Origin: Euborellia annulipes
Lineage: Eukaryota > Arthropoda > Insecta > Dermaptera > Anisolabididae
DNA length: 64,000 nt
Direction: 5' to 3'
Assembly: GCA_023213315.1 (NCBI GenBank)
Contig: JAKCPI010001785.1
Location: 78,420 to 142,419, forward strand
In this document: in pieces, positions 11,946-22,514 of the stretch
How the letters are laid out: the number at the start of each line of letters is the position of its first letter
How positions within the stretch are numbered: position 1 is the first letter of the stretch
Translations under genes and position numbers: made by a program
The notes under the pieces: generated by a model
Told to the model about the DNA's origin: nothing
What the model saw: the letters and a program-made list of their open reading frames with translations, nothing else
Databases searched by the model: none

Positions 11946-12719
11946 TTTCCATAAAAATTTTATTTTTTGAGATTTATTAGTGAATTTCAAAAAATTGGAT
12001 GTCGTCGCTCATTTAATGAACTGATAAAAAAAAGAAAATATTCCTCCTTGAATCCTCTAGTATATTTTTATACTAATAATTTCAAAATAAGAGGAAATAC
12101 TTTAAATTTTCGTGACTGACACAAGGCTGTCACAAACACAAATATTACATTAACTATGTATATAGAATTGATCATTATAGCTATTTATATCAATTGAAAA
12201 CGAACAGTTTAAAAGCTTCGACGAGAATGGTTTGACGTTTAATGAAATATTCAAGATTATTTATATTTATCTTAATATTGATAATAATTTTCTTTAAGCG
12301 GAATCGATTTATTATAGAGACATGCTCAAGGTGGCAAAGTCCAAATCAGATGGGAGGGGGGGGGAATTTTGCCCCTCTCCACCCAGTGGTTCTGATTTAT
12401 TTATTATTAAAATTAAAATATTTAAAAATGATGATAAATTGACACTTTTTAGTTTGTTAGGACAAAAACTTTTTTACTAATGAATTTTTTTAGAAATCCA
12501 ACCCAAGGGTACTCCAAGCAAAATGTGAAATGAAGCAAACGAAGAAAGAAAGATAATAATGTGAATTCCAACTCGTATAATTTGTGGTAGCCAACTCTCG
12601 AATGGTAATTAATAAACATAAACAGTTAGACTGCGTCCATTTATTTCAATTGATTGGTATCCAATTCAATTGAATGCAGTATTTTTAAATACAGCTTTGA
12701 CAGGAAGGTTGATCTGAAT

Positions 12720-12961
12720 GCTCAGGGGCCCACTTCTTGTGGGTACGTGGATGGCGACCACGAGCTGCCCGAGCTGGGACAGACAGTCTTTCTGATCTTT
12801 GTATGTCTGTCTCTTCTTCCCTCTTTCCAACAGACGTCAGACCGCGCGACGGGCCGGCCTGTTCTATCCTTCTCGGTCGCAAAAACCCATGATAGGACTG
12901 GAGGGAAATAGTGAGGTTCGCCGACCCCGCATAGCGGGAATAAGGCGAGAACTGAAGAAGA
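12720..12961 (+). repeat. Dispersed repeat family D
   Basis: A GC-rich repeat beginning GCTCAGGGGCCCACTTCTTGTGGGTACG and containing GACCACGAGCTGCCCGAGCTGGGACAG. It ends near GAATAAGGCGAGAACTGAAGAAG. The 28176 copy has the same ends, so this is a discrete unit of about 245 bp. It is SINE-sized, but I do not recognise the family and see no convincing pol III boxes. Confidence 0.78.
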
Positions 12962-13847
12962 TTGACAGGAAGTTTGAAGCTAACAAATTTATTTTTTATG
13001 TAAAATGCCTCCAACTTTCTGTTGCTAGTAAATATTTTTTATTGAATTTTCGTAAAAAAAAAAAAAAAAAAAATCAAAAATTTTATTTATGATTTTTAAC
13101 ATTTTTATGTGATTATCACCTTCAAAATCTACCCCCTTAGATCATGCGTCTTGAGTGATTTTCATAAAATAAATTCACCTATAAATAGCAAGTAGTTTGA
13201 ATTGATTGAGTGTTGACTAATCGAAACCATGTTTAAAAAAAAATATATAAACTTTCTATAATGTTTATTTACATAGGAAGTAAATAAAACTCAAGTGTTT
13301 TTTGATGTTCTTAACTTTTCAGATGACTCGCATTAATATATATATATATAAAAAAAAAAAAACATTTCGAAATGGACTATAAAAATTGAAATTAATCCAT
13401 CTCTCATGATGAACAGGTGTTTGAGAAAAGGAATGCAATTCGTATGAGCCAGTTAGTTTGTACAAATGGATAGCTACGGAGATGAAATTAAATTAATTCT
13501 ATAAAAAAGAGGAAATTTATTAAACGAAGGAATGCGGTAAGGGAAATGAGAGAGAAAAAGGTTAGATAAAAACCTTAATAAACCTTGTTAGATCCTAATA
13601 AAGAGTAAACCTTTGAAGATCTAATCAAGAATTTAATATCTTTGTATTGACAAGAAGCTATCAATATTAAATAACTCTCTCTCTTTCTCTCTTAAATAAA
13701 ATAATAATTATTATATTATTTTATGTGTAATTAAACTACAACAGTATAATTTACATCTCAATTTTCTTAGGAATTAATTTCAACTGGTAATAGTAAAAAG
13801 AGATAGAGCTTATACTTAATTGACAGGTGTTAAGCGAGATTTCAACT
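12962..13847. other. No gene seen
   Basis: AT-rich sequence with an A-run near 13053-13072, an AT microsatellite near 13336-13350 and a CTCTCTTTCTCTC tract near 13675-13692. No supported exon. Confidence 0.5.
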
Positions 13848-14112
13848 CAAGGGCGGATCCAGAGGTGTTTCTCGGGGGGGGGGGGGTAATCTGGTGTGAC
13901 TAGTCGCACAGCACACTATTTTTTCATAATTTCGGTAATTTAAAGGCACATTCTGTACTTGATTGGCAGAATATAAATACAAATCAAATTTTTAAGATTA
14001 ATTTTTAAAATTTTACATTAAAAATAAATTTTTTTGCGAAAAAAAGGTATTTTTTTCAAATCTCGGGGGGGGGGGGTAATTACCCCCTCTACCCCCCTTG
14101 TATCCGCCCTTG
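13848..14112. mobile_element. hAT-type MITE, family 1, intact with 8-bp duplication
   Basis: A 265-bp non-autonomous element with terminal inverted repeats CAAGGGCGGATCCAGAGG and (reverse complement) CAAGGGCGGATACAAGGGGG. The flanking 8 bp, TTTCAACT, are perfectly duplicated at 13840-13847 and 14113-14120, the signature of hAT transposition. Inside are two G-runs, an AATCTGGTGTGACTAGTCGCACAGCACAC block, also found in the short palindromes and family R, and an AT-rich core. Confidence 0.9.
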
Positions 14113-14163
14113 TTTCAACTTGCCTACTAGAAGTACTATTATTAGTTTCGTCATACTTAAGGA

Positions 14164-14498
14164 CAGGGGCGTATATAGAAATTTTTTTCGGGGGGGGGGC
14201 CTGTTCTCAAAAATTTTTCTGCGAAAAATTTTGTTTTTCGCGCGTAACCAAAATTTTTTTCATGTGCCGTTCGCGAAACAGAAAATTTTTCCCGCCCGTA
14301 AAAATATTTTACCTTTTTTTAGAAAGCCAAAATTTTCCCCACCCGCGGAACCTTAATTTTTTCATGTGCGTGTTCGCGGAACATTTCACTCCCCATTATT
14401 GTCTCTATATCCTCTATATCCCTATAGGACTATATGCATTTAGGAAATTTCGGAGAGGGTTCAGGCCCCCTCGGCCCCCCCCCTTATATACGCCCCTG
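14164..14498. mobile_element. hAT-type MITE, family 2, with 8-bp duplication
   Basis: A 335-bp element with ends CAGGGGCGTATATAG and TATATACGCCCCTG. The duplications are CTTAAGGA (14156-14163) and CTTAAGAA (14499-14506), differing at one base. The interior repeats a C/G-plus-AAATTTTT pattern (GCGAAAAATTTT, GCGGAACC). A long open frame through the region is an artefact of these repeats. A truncated relative lies at 16151-16378, and another hAT with the same interior style lies at about 62820-63142. Confidence 0.87.
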
Positions 14499-14506
14499 CT
14501 TAAGAA

Positions 14507-16150
14507 CCTAATAAAAGGTCGAACTAAGCTGAGCGCACAACTTTGCCCACCCACTATTAAAGAAAAAAATATTGCCTCCCTTTCCTCTAGAGCCCCATTG
14601 ATAATAAAAATATTTTCGAGGTTCTTTTATATAGGCGTCGAAACTGAGGATAGAGAGGGGGTAGGGTCAAGGGTACTTTTATGAATTACATAAAAACAAT
14701 AATCCCCTCTACATCCCTGAGAAAAAATATTTCGACGCCACTGCTCTTTCATATAATTTTACTTATAATGAAAATAATTTAAAAATCAAGCTTCTGGATT
14801 CTTAATGATTTTTGAGTCGTTTCGATTCAAATTTATTTGTACCATGGCAAGATACACGTAGGCAAGGTTGGGGGGATATGCCAGTTGAACCCTCCTTACC
14901 CCCCCCCCCCTCCTTTTAAAATTTTACTTTTTCTGTATAAGCTCCTAAGTTACTTACATAAAGTCGGCGCCATAAATGCCTAAAGTGGTTAAAAATGGAG
15001 CCTGGAACTTTGGCAACCAAAATTCTTAGCTCTCAGAAATGTTATCTTAAACCCCCTTCATTTGCATTAAAATAATATGATTTATTTATTATAAAAATAT
15101 TGGTTTAGTTGGCTAAGCTCAATGCTCCACTCTCGAGAACATCAGGCACATTTAATTTGACTGTAAATTAATTATTTATTTATACCTGAAATATCTTTTT
15201 CTCTACTGCTGACACGGACATATTTTACTGATTCAAAGTTCAATCAGCATATTAGAATTTTATCATCTTGAATTTCCAAATTAGCGAAATTTAATCCCTT
15301 TTGTCCTTCTAGTAATTCAATATTATTCCTATGTTTTGATATTGCACAAGTTATCTAATTACTTAATTTTTTTCCTATAAATATAAAATTTAATCATTAT
15401 TACTAGCCCTGACACTTTGGTTTTAATAAAAAAAAAAAAAAAACAATCCTTTGATAGGGAAAGAAAATATTGTAAAAAAAAAAAAAAGTATTAAATGTCA
15501 AAAGCGCGCGTGCATCGCAAATTCAAGGTGGGAACTACGCCTGAGTTTACCTCCAAAAAAAAACAGCTTTCTTCCTTTGATGTTGTTAAAGGGACACTCA
15601 ATAAAAAAAAAAATATATTGATTGTATTATAGATCATTTGGTTGTTTGCCGGCTTCGGTAAATAAGTATAAATTATGATCAGCGAACATGTTTTGTTACG
15701 AATCAGATAAATAAGAACGGACAAGGCTCGATTTGTGAGCAAGCAATTGAGCAATCGACTATTCTTATAATCACCATAAAAAAAATAGTGTAATTAAAAT
15801 GAGGTTAGAACAACTGGGTTAATAAAAAAGTAATTTTATTAATTCGAATAAAAAAAACGTATAATTCTTGCTAGAGTAATGGTTTTACTTTTTTTTTAAT
15901 TCACTATTTATTGCTATCACTATGAAAAAAATTGCATTAATAAAAATTAGTTTCACGAACATTAATGACGAGCATCGTGGTGGGGGGTTAATGGATTTTT
16001 GCTGCAGGGCATAAAAAACTTGACAAAGCCCTTTTGGGAATTTTGCTATATTAAAAAAAAATTTATTATAAGAATTGGATTCCTGAGCTCATAGTGATAG
16101 CAATTGAACACTAAATGGTTTAAATAAATGTAACTGGACACCCAGTACAT
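14507..16150. other. No gene seen
   Basis: The region holds C/G homopolymer scraps (14870-14912), A-runs (15428-15444, 15474-15487) and AT-rich filler. A GC-richer patch at 15498-15545 has no supported coding frame. Confidence 0.5.
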
Positions 16151-16378
16151 CAGGGGCGTATATAGAAATTTTTTTCGGGGGAGGGCCCAAATTCAAAAAT
16201 TTTTTTGCGGAAAATTTTTTTTTTAAGAAACTAAATTTTTTTTCACACGAAATTTTTGCGGAACATTTTTTCTTTTGCGGAACCAAAGTTTTCCATCCTG
16301 CGGGAAAATTTGTTGCGCTGATGTCTGTATATCCCTATATATGAATATGTGTTTGAGAAATTTCGGGGGGGCCCGGGC
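16151..16378 (+). mobile_element. hAT-type MITE, family 2, 3'-truncated
   Basis: It starts CAGGGGCGTATATAGAAATTTTTTTCGGG, as at 14164, and keeps the GTATATCCCTATATATGAATATG and AGAAATTTCGGGGGG blocks near the other end. It then stops at a different sequence without the terminal repeat. The inverted pair at 16401 starts about 20 bp later. Confidence 0.75.
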
Positions 16379-16400
16379 TTTTGAAAAGTCGTAGATTGTA

Positions 16401-16780
16401 GTACTATAAAGATAGGTGAAAAGGAGAAGAAGAAGAAAATTCGCAGCTAGTTGTGTTTCATTATTTTTATTCCCATTATGTTGACGTTTCGATCCCGGTT
16501 GGGATCATCCTCAGAACTAATGTGCTCAAGAGACAAATAGATTAGTATCGGGAAAAAACATGAACAGATTAGAATATATGCTTATACTCTAAGATGAAAA
16601 AATTTATAACTGTTCATGTTTTTTTCCCGATACTAATCTATTTGTCTCTTGTGCACATTAGTTCTGAGGATGATCCCAACCGGGATCGAAACGTCAACAT
16701 AATGGGAATAAAAATAATGAAACACAACTAGCTGCGAATTTTCTTCTTCTTCTCCTTTTCACCTATCTTTATTGAACTAC
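16401..16780. repeat. Head-to-head inverted pair with Penelope/hammerhead-like hairpin
   Basis: Arms 16401-16566 and 16615-16780 are nearly perfect inverted copies around a 48-bp spacer. Reading outward, each arm contains AGTTCTGAGGATGATCCCAACC, then GGGATCGAAACGTCAAC, then AATGGGAATAAAAATAATGAAACAC. A closely related pair lies at 56599-56784. The CTGAGGAT-GATCCC-AACC-GGGATC-GAAAC layout resembles the conserved core of a type I hammerhead ribozyme, as known in Penelope-like retroelements, but with an extra T before stem II. The ribozyme reading is an inference. Confidence 0.75.
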
Positions 16781-16835
16781 CAGCTATAAGTCCTACCTAT
16801 CTATATGATTGTAGTACTATTCATTTAGAATTTAA

Positions 16836-17042
16836 TTGGGTTTAGGAGACTTTGTAGCCAAGGAATTAAATAAAAAACTTTATTTAATTGTTAATCGTCG
16901 ACGTTTCTGTCGTAAACGACCTTCCTCGAGACGATTAATTAACCTGAGGAAGGTCGTTATTTGTGACAGAAATGTCGACGATTAACAAATAAATAAAAGT
17001 TTTTTATTTAATTCCTTGGCTGCAAGTCTTCTATACCCAATT
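16836..17042. repeat. Second inverted pair, same style
   Basis: Arms of about 90 bp share TTGGGTTTAGGAGACTTTGTAGCCAAGGAATTAAATAAAAAACTTT and its inverse. The centre holds CTGAGGAAGGTCGTT and TTCCTCGAG, and the flanks hold GTCGACGATTAAC. Sequence and stem differ from 16401-16780 but the arrangement is the same. Confidence 0.7.
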
Positions 17043-17559
17043 CTAAGTCTATAGCGACTTCTCAACGCTAGTTTTCAGAATTTAAAGTTAATGGTGTTAA
17101 AGTTGAAGAACTTAAAGGTTCGGCAGTAAAATATTTTTTTTTATTAGTCATGTGAATGCTTTATAGCATTCACAGTGATAACCACTGTCTGTATATTCAT
17201 CAGGCAAAATAATGTTTTTATATTTTAGGTTATGTTTTTTTCTGATTTTCAAAACAGTTTGACATTTTATTAATGTCTCCTCAGAAAATAATATTATTTT
17301 ACCATCACTTTTTTTACAAACCAAACATCCCCCATGATAACACTTTACTACTAGATCACATTTAATTCATAAACTGCACAAATGAATAACGTTTGCTTTA
17401 CGTGTAATATTTCAAAACACAATATGGAGTAAACAAGAGATCCATATGGGGTAAACAAAAGATCGCAATAGACCGAAAGGACTGTTTCACTCGCTCCCTC
17501 TTACATAAATATATTCCTCGCGCTCGTACCTACGGCAGACTTTTAATGTGTCTGGCAAG

Positions 17560-17960
17560 ATGAAAGAACCATCTAAACTGTCTGGCTACTGAGGAAACAT
17601 CATTTAATAGTTCCTCAAATAACATATATAAAATTCAGCTTTTATACTATAACGAAAGTATAATTACAATTTCTTGTAGTTTAAGGGTGTCTGGCAAGGG
17701 GATGGAACTGTACTAAGTGTCTGGCAATGGACCACTCGACTTCTAACATTATTGGGAATAAAATATATAAAAACTGAGCTTTATACTATAACGAATTTGA
17801 GATACAAATTTCTACACTATCTGTTATCTGCCAAAACCACCACGACCCAAGTTTCATAGTTGGGGATTATTCTTACCTGTATTGGGGACATACATAGAAA
17901 AACTTTCAGCTTTTATAAAATAACGAAGGTCTGGCCGTCGCTGGCTCTTGGGCTATATGG
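17560..17960 (+). repeat. Degenerate tandem repeat, about 130-140 bp period
   Basis: A TCAGCTTTTATACTATAACGAA-like block recurs near 17635, 17775 and 17905, and GTCTGGCAA recurs at about 17549, 17690 and 17719. The units are strongly diverged. The rest of 17043-18190 has no recognisable feature. Confidence 0.5.
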
Positions 17961-18357
17961 CCAGAGATGCCTAGAGGTCTATAAAAATATATATTTTATT
18001 CGTGCTTAACCAAAAAAGAGAACTAATGTCCTCTAGATAGAGGATGAATAAAAAAAAAATGTTTAAAAGTCGGTAAATAGCTGACCATTGATTTGCTTCT
18101 GCTAAAATCTATTTCAATTAATCCTGCAATTAAATGACTCAGAAGACTTGGAAAAAATTTATGCAAAAAATTTTCAAAAAATAAGCCCATCTACCTAAAG
18201 TTTGTCGTTTTTATGAAAAAAAAAAGGACTTTTTACATTTTACGCCACTGGTGTTACGCCGAGCACTATAGTGCTCGGTGAGCTTATTGAAAGTGCTCCA
18301 CATAATTATGAAAGATATTTCTTGATTGTTACTTTCTCTTATTTTTCTCAAATTTTT

Positions 18358-18560
18358 TTTTTTTAATTCTTTTGGACTTCTGAGGCTACTGAGGGGTTTG
18401 ACTTTATTATATAAATTATACCGATTGCTACCGGGGGACGTTCCACACGCTGATTGCTCGGGGTCACCAATCCCGAGCTTTCGCCGCGGTTGGCATTGCT
18501 TAACTATATCGTTTGTGGTGAATGATGCTCTCCTCCGTTGCAAGGCCTTTTGTTTTTAAT
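18358..18560 (-). repeat. SINE-C copy
   Basis: ACTTCTGAGGCTACTGAGGGGTTTGACT to ACCGGGGGACGTTCCACACGCTGATTGCTCGGGG is the inverted form of the block order seen at 1815-2037 and 31480-31610. Confidence 0.65.
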
Positions 18561-18654
18561 TTTCTACATTTGAAAAATAAGAGCTCAACAAATTTTTCAT
18601 ATAGGCCTAATAAAAAGTGCTCCTTGACTTTAAAAAGGTTAAAAAGCACTGCTT

Positions 18655-18870
18655 TACGCCCATGACCCGTGGCTCAGAGAGAAACCATTAGCTTCTCGGG
18701 TTGCCTCCCGTCTCAAGCGAGAAAATTTTAATTATATTGGTTACCAATCAATTGAAATAAATAGCGATGGGATCTAAAGCCGACCCCGCGCTTAAATAAT
18801 CAGTCGAGAACAGAAGAAGGGATGAGATCTAAATGGACTTGGATGCCAAAAAAGACCTTAAAAAATAATT
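18655..18870 (+). repeat. SINE-B copy with tRNA-like head
   Basis: GACCCGTGGCTCAGAGAGAAACC and CTTCTCGGGTTGCCTCCCG form the head. GGTTACCAATCAATTGAAATAAATAGCGATGGGATCTAAA forms the body, and GATGCCAAAAAAGACCTTAAAA the tail. A second, partly overlapping body block near 18812-18865 suggests an insertion of one copy next to another. Confidence 0.65.
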
Positions 18871-18997
18871 TTAAATAAAATAGTATAATAAGTTGGCAAA
18901 ATAAATGCATTCGTTTTTGTTTGCTAGAAGATAAGCTCCTAATTTCGAACCAATTTCTGCGCCCCTTGTTCTGAAGGCATAGGAGATTTTTTTTTTT

Positions 18998-19277
18998 AAC
19001 ACTCACACTTTCTTCCCATTCACACTTACATGCACACAGTCTTTTCGGCAACTTAGGCCATATAAGACTTTTACGATAACCGTTATTATGAATATATAAG
19101 TATATATATTGAGGTCGAGGCATTCTAATTTAAACCATTTGGTATCCAAAAGGCTTATTCTTATTTAAGTCATTTGATGTCCAAATGGCTTAAATAAAAT
19201 TATCGGACTGCCTGGGATCCGAACCCGCGACCCTTGGCATAGAAGGCTAGCACGCTAACCCCTACACCAAGCCCGAG
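18998..19277 (-). repeat. SINE-A, near full-length
   Basis: In reverse complement it reads the tRNA-like head (CTCGGGCTTGGTGTAGGGGTTAGCGTGC, then CGCGGGTTCGGATCCCAGGCAGTCC), the body and the tail block ending in the CACTCACACTTTC run. A TTCTTATTTAAG segment within the body is partly duplicated. Confidence 0.78.
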
Positions 19278-19319
19278 GGCTTGGGTTGGCTGTTCCTTAA
19301 CAGAAATGATATTTTCTTT

Positions 19320-19700
19320 GTTGCCAGTGACGTAATTTCTGTATTTATAAACTATTTACGATTTTCTTCCAAAACTTTTAAGGGAGGCGAACACCCCCCT
19401 TGCCCCCCCCTCCCAAATGACGTCCCTCGTTGTTGCTGACACTTTTCACGGTGTTCCCGGCATGGGGTCCGCAGGGGGGCAACCACACTGCCCCCCCCTG
19501 GAAAATTAAAATGATACAAAAAATGTATAAAACAAAAAAAAAATACAAAAAAACGCTCCTCAGTATACATCCACCTTGCCGCGGTGAGAAAGCTTTAAAT
19601 ACTAAGAGATGTATAACATTATTAATATAAAAGTACGTTTTTTTTAACTTATCTGGAAGTGACTTGCCCCCCCCTGCAAAAAATCCTGCGGACTCCCTTG
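19320..19700. repeat. C-rich MITE-like repeat, nested
   Basis: The block is bounded by GCCAGTGACGTAATTTC and GCCCCCCCCTGCAAAAAATCC. GGTGTTCCCGGCATGGGGTCCGCAGG and CCTGCGGACTCCCTTGGTTCCCGG form an inverted pair. C-runs at 19393-19412 and 19489-19498 are typical of hAT-type MITEs in this window. The element limits are unclear. Confidence 0.45.
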
Positions 19701-19981
19701 GTTCCCGGTTAAATTATATTAATTCACGAGATAGCCACCAAACATATACAAACTATTTTTCTGTGTTACATATGCCAGGAAGCACATACAAGTCGCTTGT
19801 CTTACTTGTCTTGCTTGAAAAACACAATAAATAATTAATCAATTCTGTGAGAGTATATTTTTAACAAATAATACCTTTCTCATTAATTAATCTCCCGTAG
19901 CCTATTTTTTAACAAAAATAAATCTATTGTGATTATTTCTATTTCGCTTAAGTGAGTTAATTCTGCCTATCCACCTCAACT

Positions 19982-20063
19982 GGTAGCGTGGCCGAGCGGT
20001 CTAAGGCGCTGGTTTAAGGCACCAGTCTCTTCGGAGGCGTGGGTTCGAATCCCACCGCTGCCA
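19982..20063 (+). tRNA. tRNA-Leu (anticodon AAG)
   Basis: An intact 82-nt type II tRNA gene. The acceptor stem is GGTAGCG/CGCTGCC with one T-G pair. The D stem is GCC/GGC, with the A box at GTGGCCGAGCGG. The anticodon stem is CTGGT/ACCAG around loop TTAAGGC, with anticodon AAG at 20016-20018. A long variable arm (CTC-TTCG-GAG) follows, then T arm GTGGG-TTCGAAT-CCCAC (B box GGTTCGAATCC) and discriminator A. It reads CUU leucine codons (AAG decoding through inosine). There is no intron, and CCA is not encoded beyond the chance CCA at the end. It stands alone, and all stems are intact, unlike the tRNA-derived SINEs nearby. Confidence 0.97.
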
Positions 20064-20066
20064 TTC

Positions 20067-20073
20067 TTTTTTT
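20067..20073 (+). terminator. RNA polymerase III terminator of tRNA-Leu
   Basis: Seven consecutive T residues begin four bases after the tRNA 3' end, the standard pol III stop signal. Confidence 0.85.
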
Positions 20074-20625
20074 ATCCAAACTTATTTATTTACTTAACAA
20101 TTTTTTTTTTTTAATTACTGAAAATTGCAAATATAAAATATTTTTTTTTTGCAATTAATAATTGCATTAATATTGTATATTTTATGATTACAGAAAAAAT
20201 AAATTTTTAATTGTTAAATATTCAAAATATTTTATGGTTCAAATATGGATTCTCCAAAGTTTTTGACACGAGGGCGACATTTTTTTTTTGCAAGGTCTTT
20301 TCTGATTTTTCTTCTTTTTTTATGAGCTCTCTCTATTATTAATAAATTATCTGCTCCATTTTTTTTTGCTCATGCACCCGAATTGACCGAAGAGTTTTTC
20401 ATGGCTGTATTATCTTATATTACACATTGCATAACATCTTTTTTTTAGAAAAAAAAAATTCATTAATTTGGATTGCAAAGTAAATATATTTTTACTTTCT
20501 TATATTTTCAATATTTGGAATGAATAGCAATGAGTGGGGAAACTAACGTTCATAAACTAGGACCTCTGAAAGAAGGGGTAGAAACCCAAAGGAAGTCCCG
20601 TTCGAAATAGGAGAAATTAATAGCC

Positions 20626-20633
20626 TATAATTA
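20626..20633 (+). promoter_or_regulatory. Possible TATA box of the secreted-protein gene
   Basis: TATAATTA lies about 80 bp upstream of the chosen start codon and would place transcription start near 20656. In DNA this AT-rich, chance matches are common. Confidence 0.25.
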
Positions 20634-20707
20634 TCCTAAACATTCTTAAATTGGAAACACTTTCGATCGGTGAGTCGTTTATTTTAAATGTACCTCACAA
20701 AAGGAAA

Positions 20708-20752
20708 ATGCTGATATATGTGTTAAGATGGGCCTTGCTTATTTCGCTTTCT
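20708..20752 (+). CDS. Secreted proline-rich protein, exon 1 (signal peptide)
   Basis: Fifteen codons, MLIYVLRWALLISLS, are followed directly by the consensus donor GTAAGT at 20753. The exon ends on a codon boundary, and the exon at 22515 begins on one after TTTTTCAG, so the two join in frame. The joined N-terminus continues into MFYSTSGLE: a hydrophobic core followed by small residues, as in a cleaved signal peptide. An upstream in-frame ATG at 20651 would add 19 residues that do not look like a signal sequence, so I prefer 20708. The acceptor and donor are seen directly; secretion is inferred. Confidence 0.72.
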
Positions 20753-21800
20753 GTAAGTGCAAAAATTATTTTATTTATTTATTTTTTATGTTTAAACAGT
20801 GATTTGTTGCACTTTAATAGATTAAATGTTTGGAATAAAATTTATTTAAAAAATTAAAAACAGTCACTCCACTTAAATCAAGAAAAATAATATTTTTAAC
20901 TTCTTTATGTCCTTTTATTCTTTTGAATATAATACTCACAGTAAGTCACACTATAAATTATCCCCATTTGCATGCATATAAGGACAGTACATTCATTATT
21001 ATTTTACAACTCTGGAAGTTATATAATGAATCAACCACTGATGACGGGACAACAAATTTGATCGGAAACGTCTCAAAATTTGTTTTGAATTCGTTTTTAT
21101 TCATATTTTTCATTTATTAAATTCCCTTCTTGTCAAAAAAAAAAAAATTCATTCCTATTAAACGTATACCGCTTGATTATTTTTGAAATATTGTAACTTT
21201 GAAAGCCTTTATGTAGATGGATCATAATTATTCTTAAACTTATTAACAACCTCGAGAGGAGTGTATGCAATCCTGGCTTTCAATGTCCTCCTGAGCCCAA
21301 TGGTTGGTGGCTTATGGGATTAATCTAAAAAATTTTTTTTTTTTCGAAAATCAAAAAAAGGGCTTCTATTATTTGTAGATATTTTAAATAGCTTTAATTT
21401 TAAAAAAAATTTGAGGTCGATAGCTTCAAAATTGTGGCCGCTGGAAAGTCCCAAAATTAGCACCCCGAGACGCGCACCTTAAATAGTTTCGTTATCCAAG
21501 TTGTGGAGGTAAAATTTAGAAAATCTTGGGTGTCTGTCGACATAGATGGACCAAATTCTTTAAATTAGATAACTTTTGATTAATTTTAATTATGATCCCT
21601 TTTGGTTGAATGAAACTTTACAAATAATTAACTCGGCATATTTTATTTATCTATTATTAAACTTGAATTGACTATGTACAATGAGTTTTTCTTTTCTTTT
21701 TTTTTTTTGTTAAAGACAGTAATTAATTTGCTTTCAATGTTTTCAAAAAATGTAATTGCAAAAATAATTTTTCGACCTTTTGACCCAAAAGGAATTTTTC

Positions 21801-21831
<31 letters not shown>

Positions 21832-22514
21832 TTAATAATTCCTTCTTACATAATTGAGACAGGGATTAATAAATCTTTATTAATATCTGTCTTCGACCAA
21901 ATGAGGTTAATTTATCTCTTGTACTTATTTATTCCTTTCTAATCAGAAATACTAATAGCTATCAAACAAGTGGCTCGTCTTTTCATCTGTAATCTTAATT
22001 TAAAACTAAATGACAAATGAAACTTGAAAATGTAAGTGGGGGGAAGAAGGGACGAGGTCTTCATTTCTCATTATTATTTTATTTAAATTTTCAAGTACAC
22101 AAATACATATAATAGACTACTACTAACTGCGCAGGTGTTTTAATTTTCAATTGTCCTATAAAAAATCCCTAAAGCAATATATATTCCATAGCAATAAAAA
22201 CTAAATTGAATTAAATAACATATTTTTATAGAACAAAAAATATATTATTTGATTAATTTATTAATTTCACTTTATCTTCTCTCTCTCTCTCTCTCTCTCT
22301 TTATATCAATTTTTAAAATTATAAGAATAAAAAATTATTATATTTTATTATATAAATAAAATAATCAGAGTGTGACATTTTTTCTTCAAATACAATAATG
22401 TTTAATTTAGATTTAATTTAACTTGATATTTTAATTATCTTAATTACTCTCATACTATTAAGTAATGAATGTTTATTTTTAATTTTTATCAAATATTCTT
22501 CACTAATTTTTCAG
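20753..22514 (+). other. Intron of the secreted-protein gene
   Basis: It begins GTAAGT and ends CTAATTTTTCAG. Inside are T-runs (21809-21832), a (TC)n microsatellite at about 22279-22301, and a less AT-rich patch at 21240-21500 (AACCTCGAGAGGAGTGTATG onward) that I could not classify. No other exon was found. Confidence 0.6.

Noticed and set aside
12685..13014. 109-residue minus-strand and 85-97-residue plus-strand frames
   Set aside because: They lie in repeat family D; the other copies (11729, 28176) break the same frames at different places.
14034..14684. 216-residue open frame, the second longest in the window
   Set aside because: It runs through two adjacent hAT MITEs and consists of translated homopolymers and GCGGAACC-AAATTTTT repeats; no family pattern, and the frame is not kept in other MITE copies.
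18211..18559. Overlapping frames of 110 and 77 codons
   Set aside because: They fall in a SINE-C copy, and translations are not conserved in the copies at 1815 or 31290.
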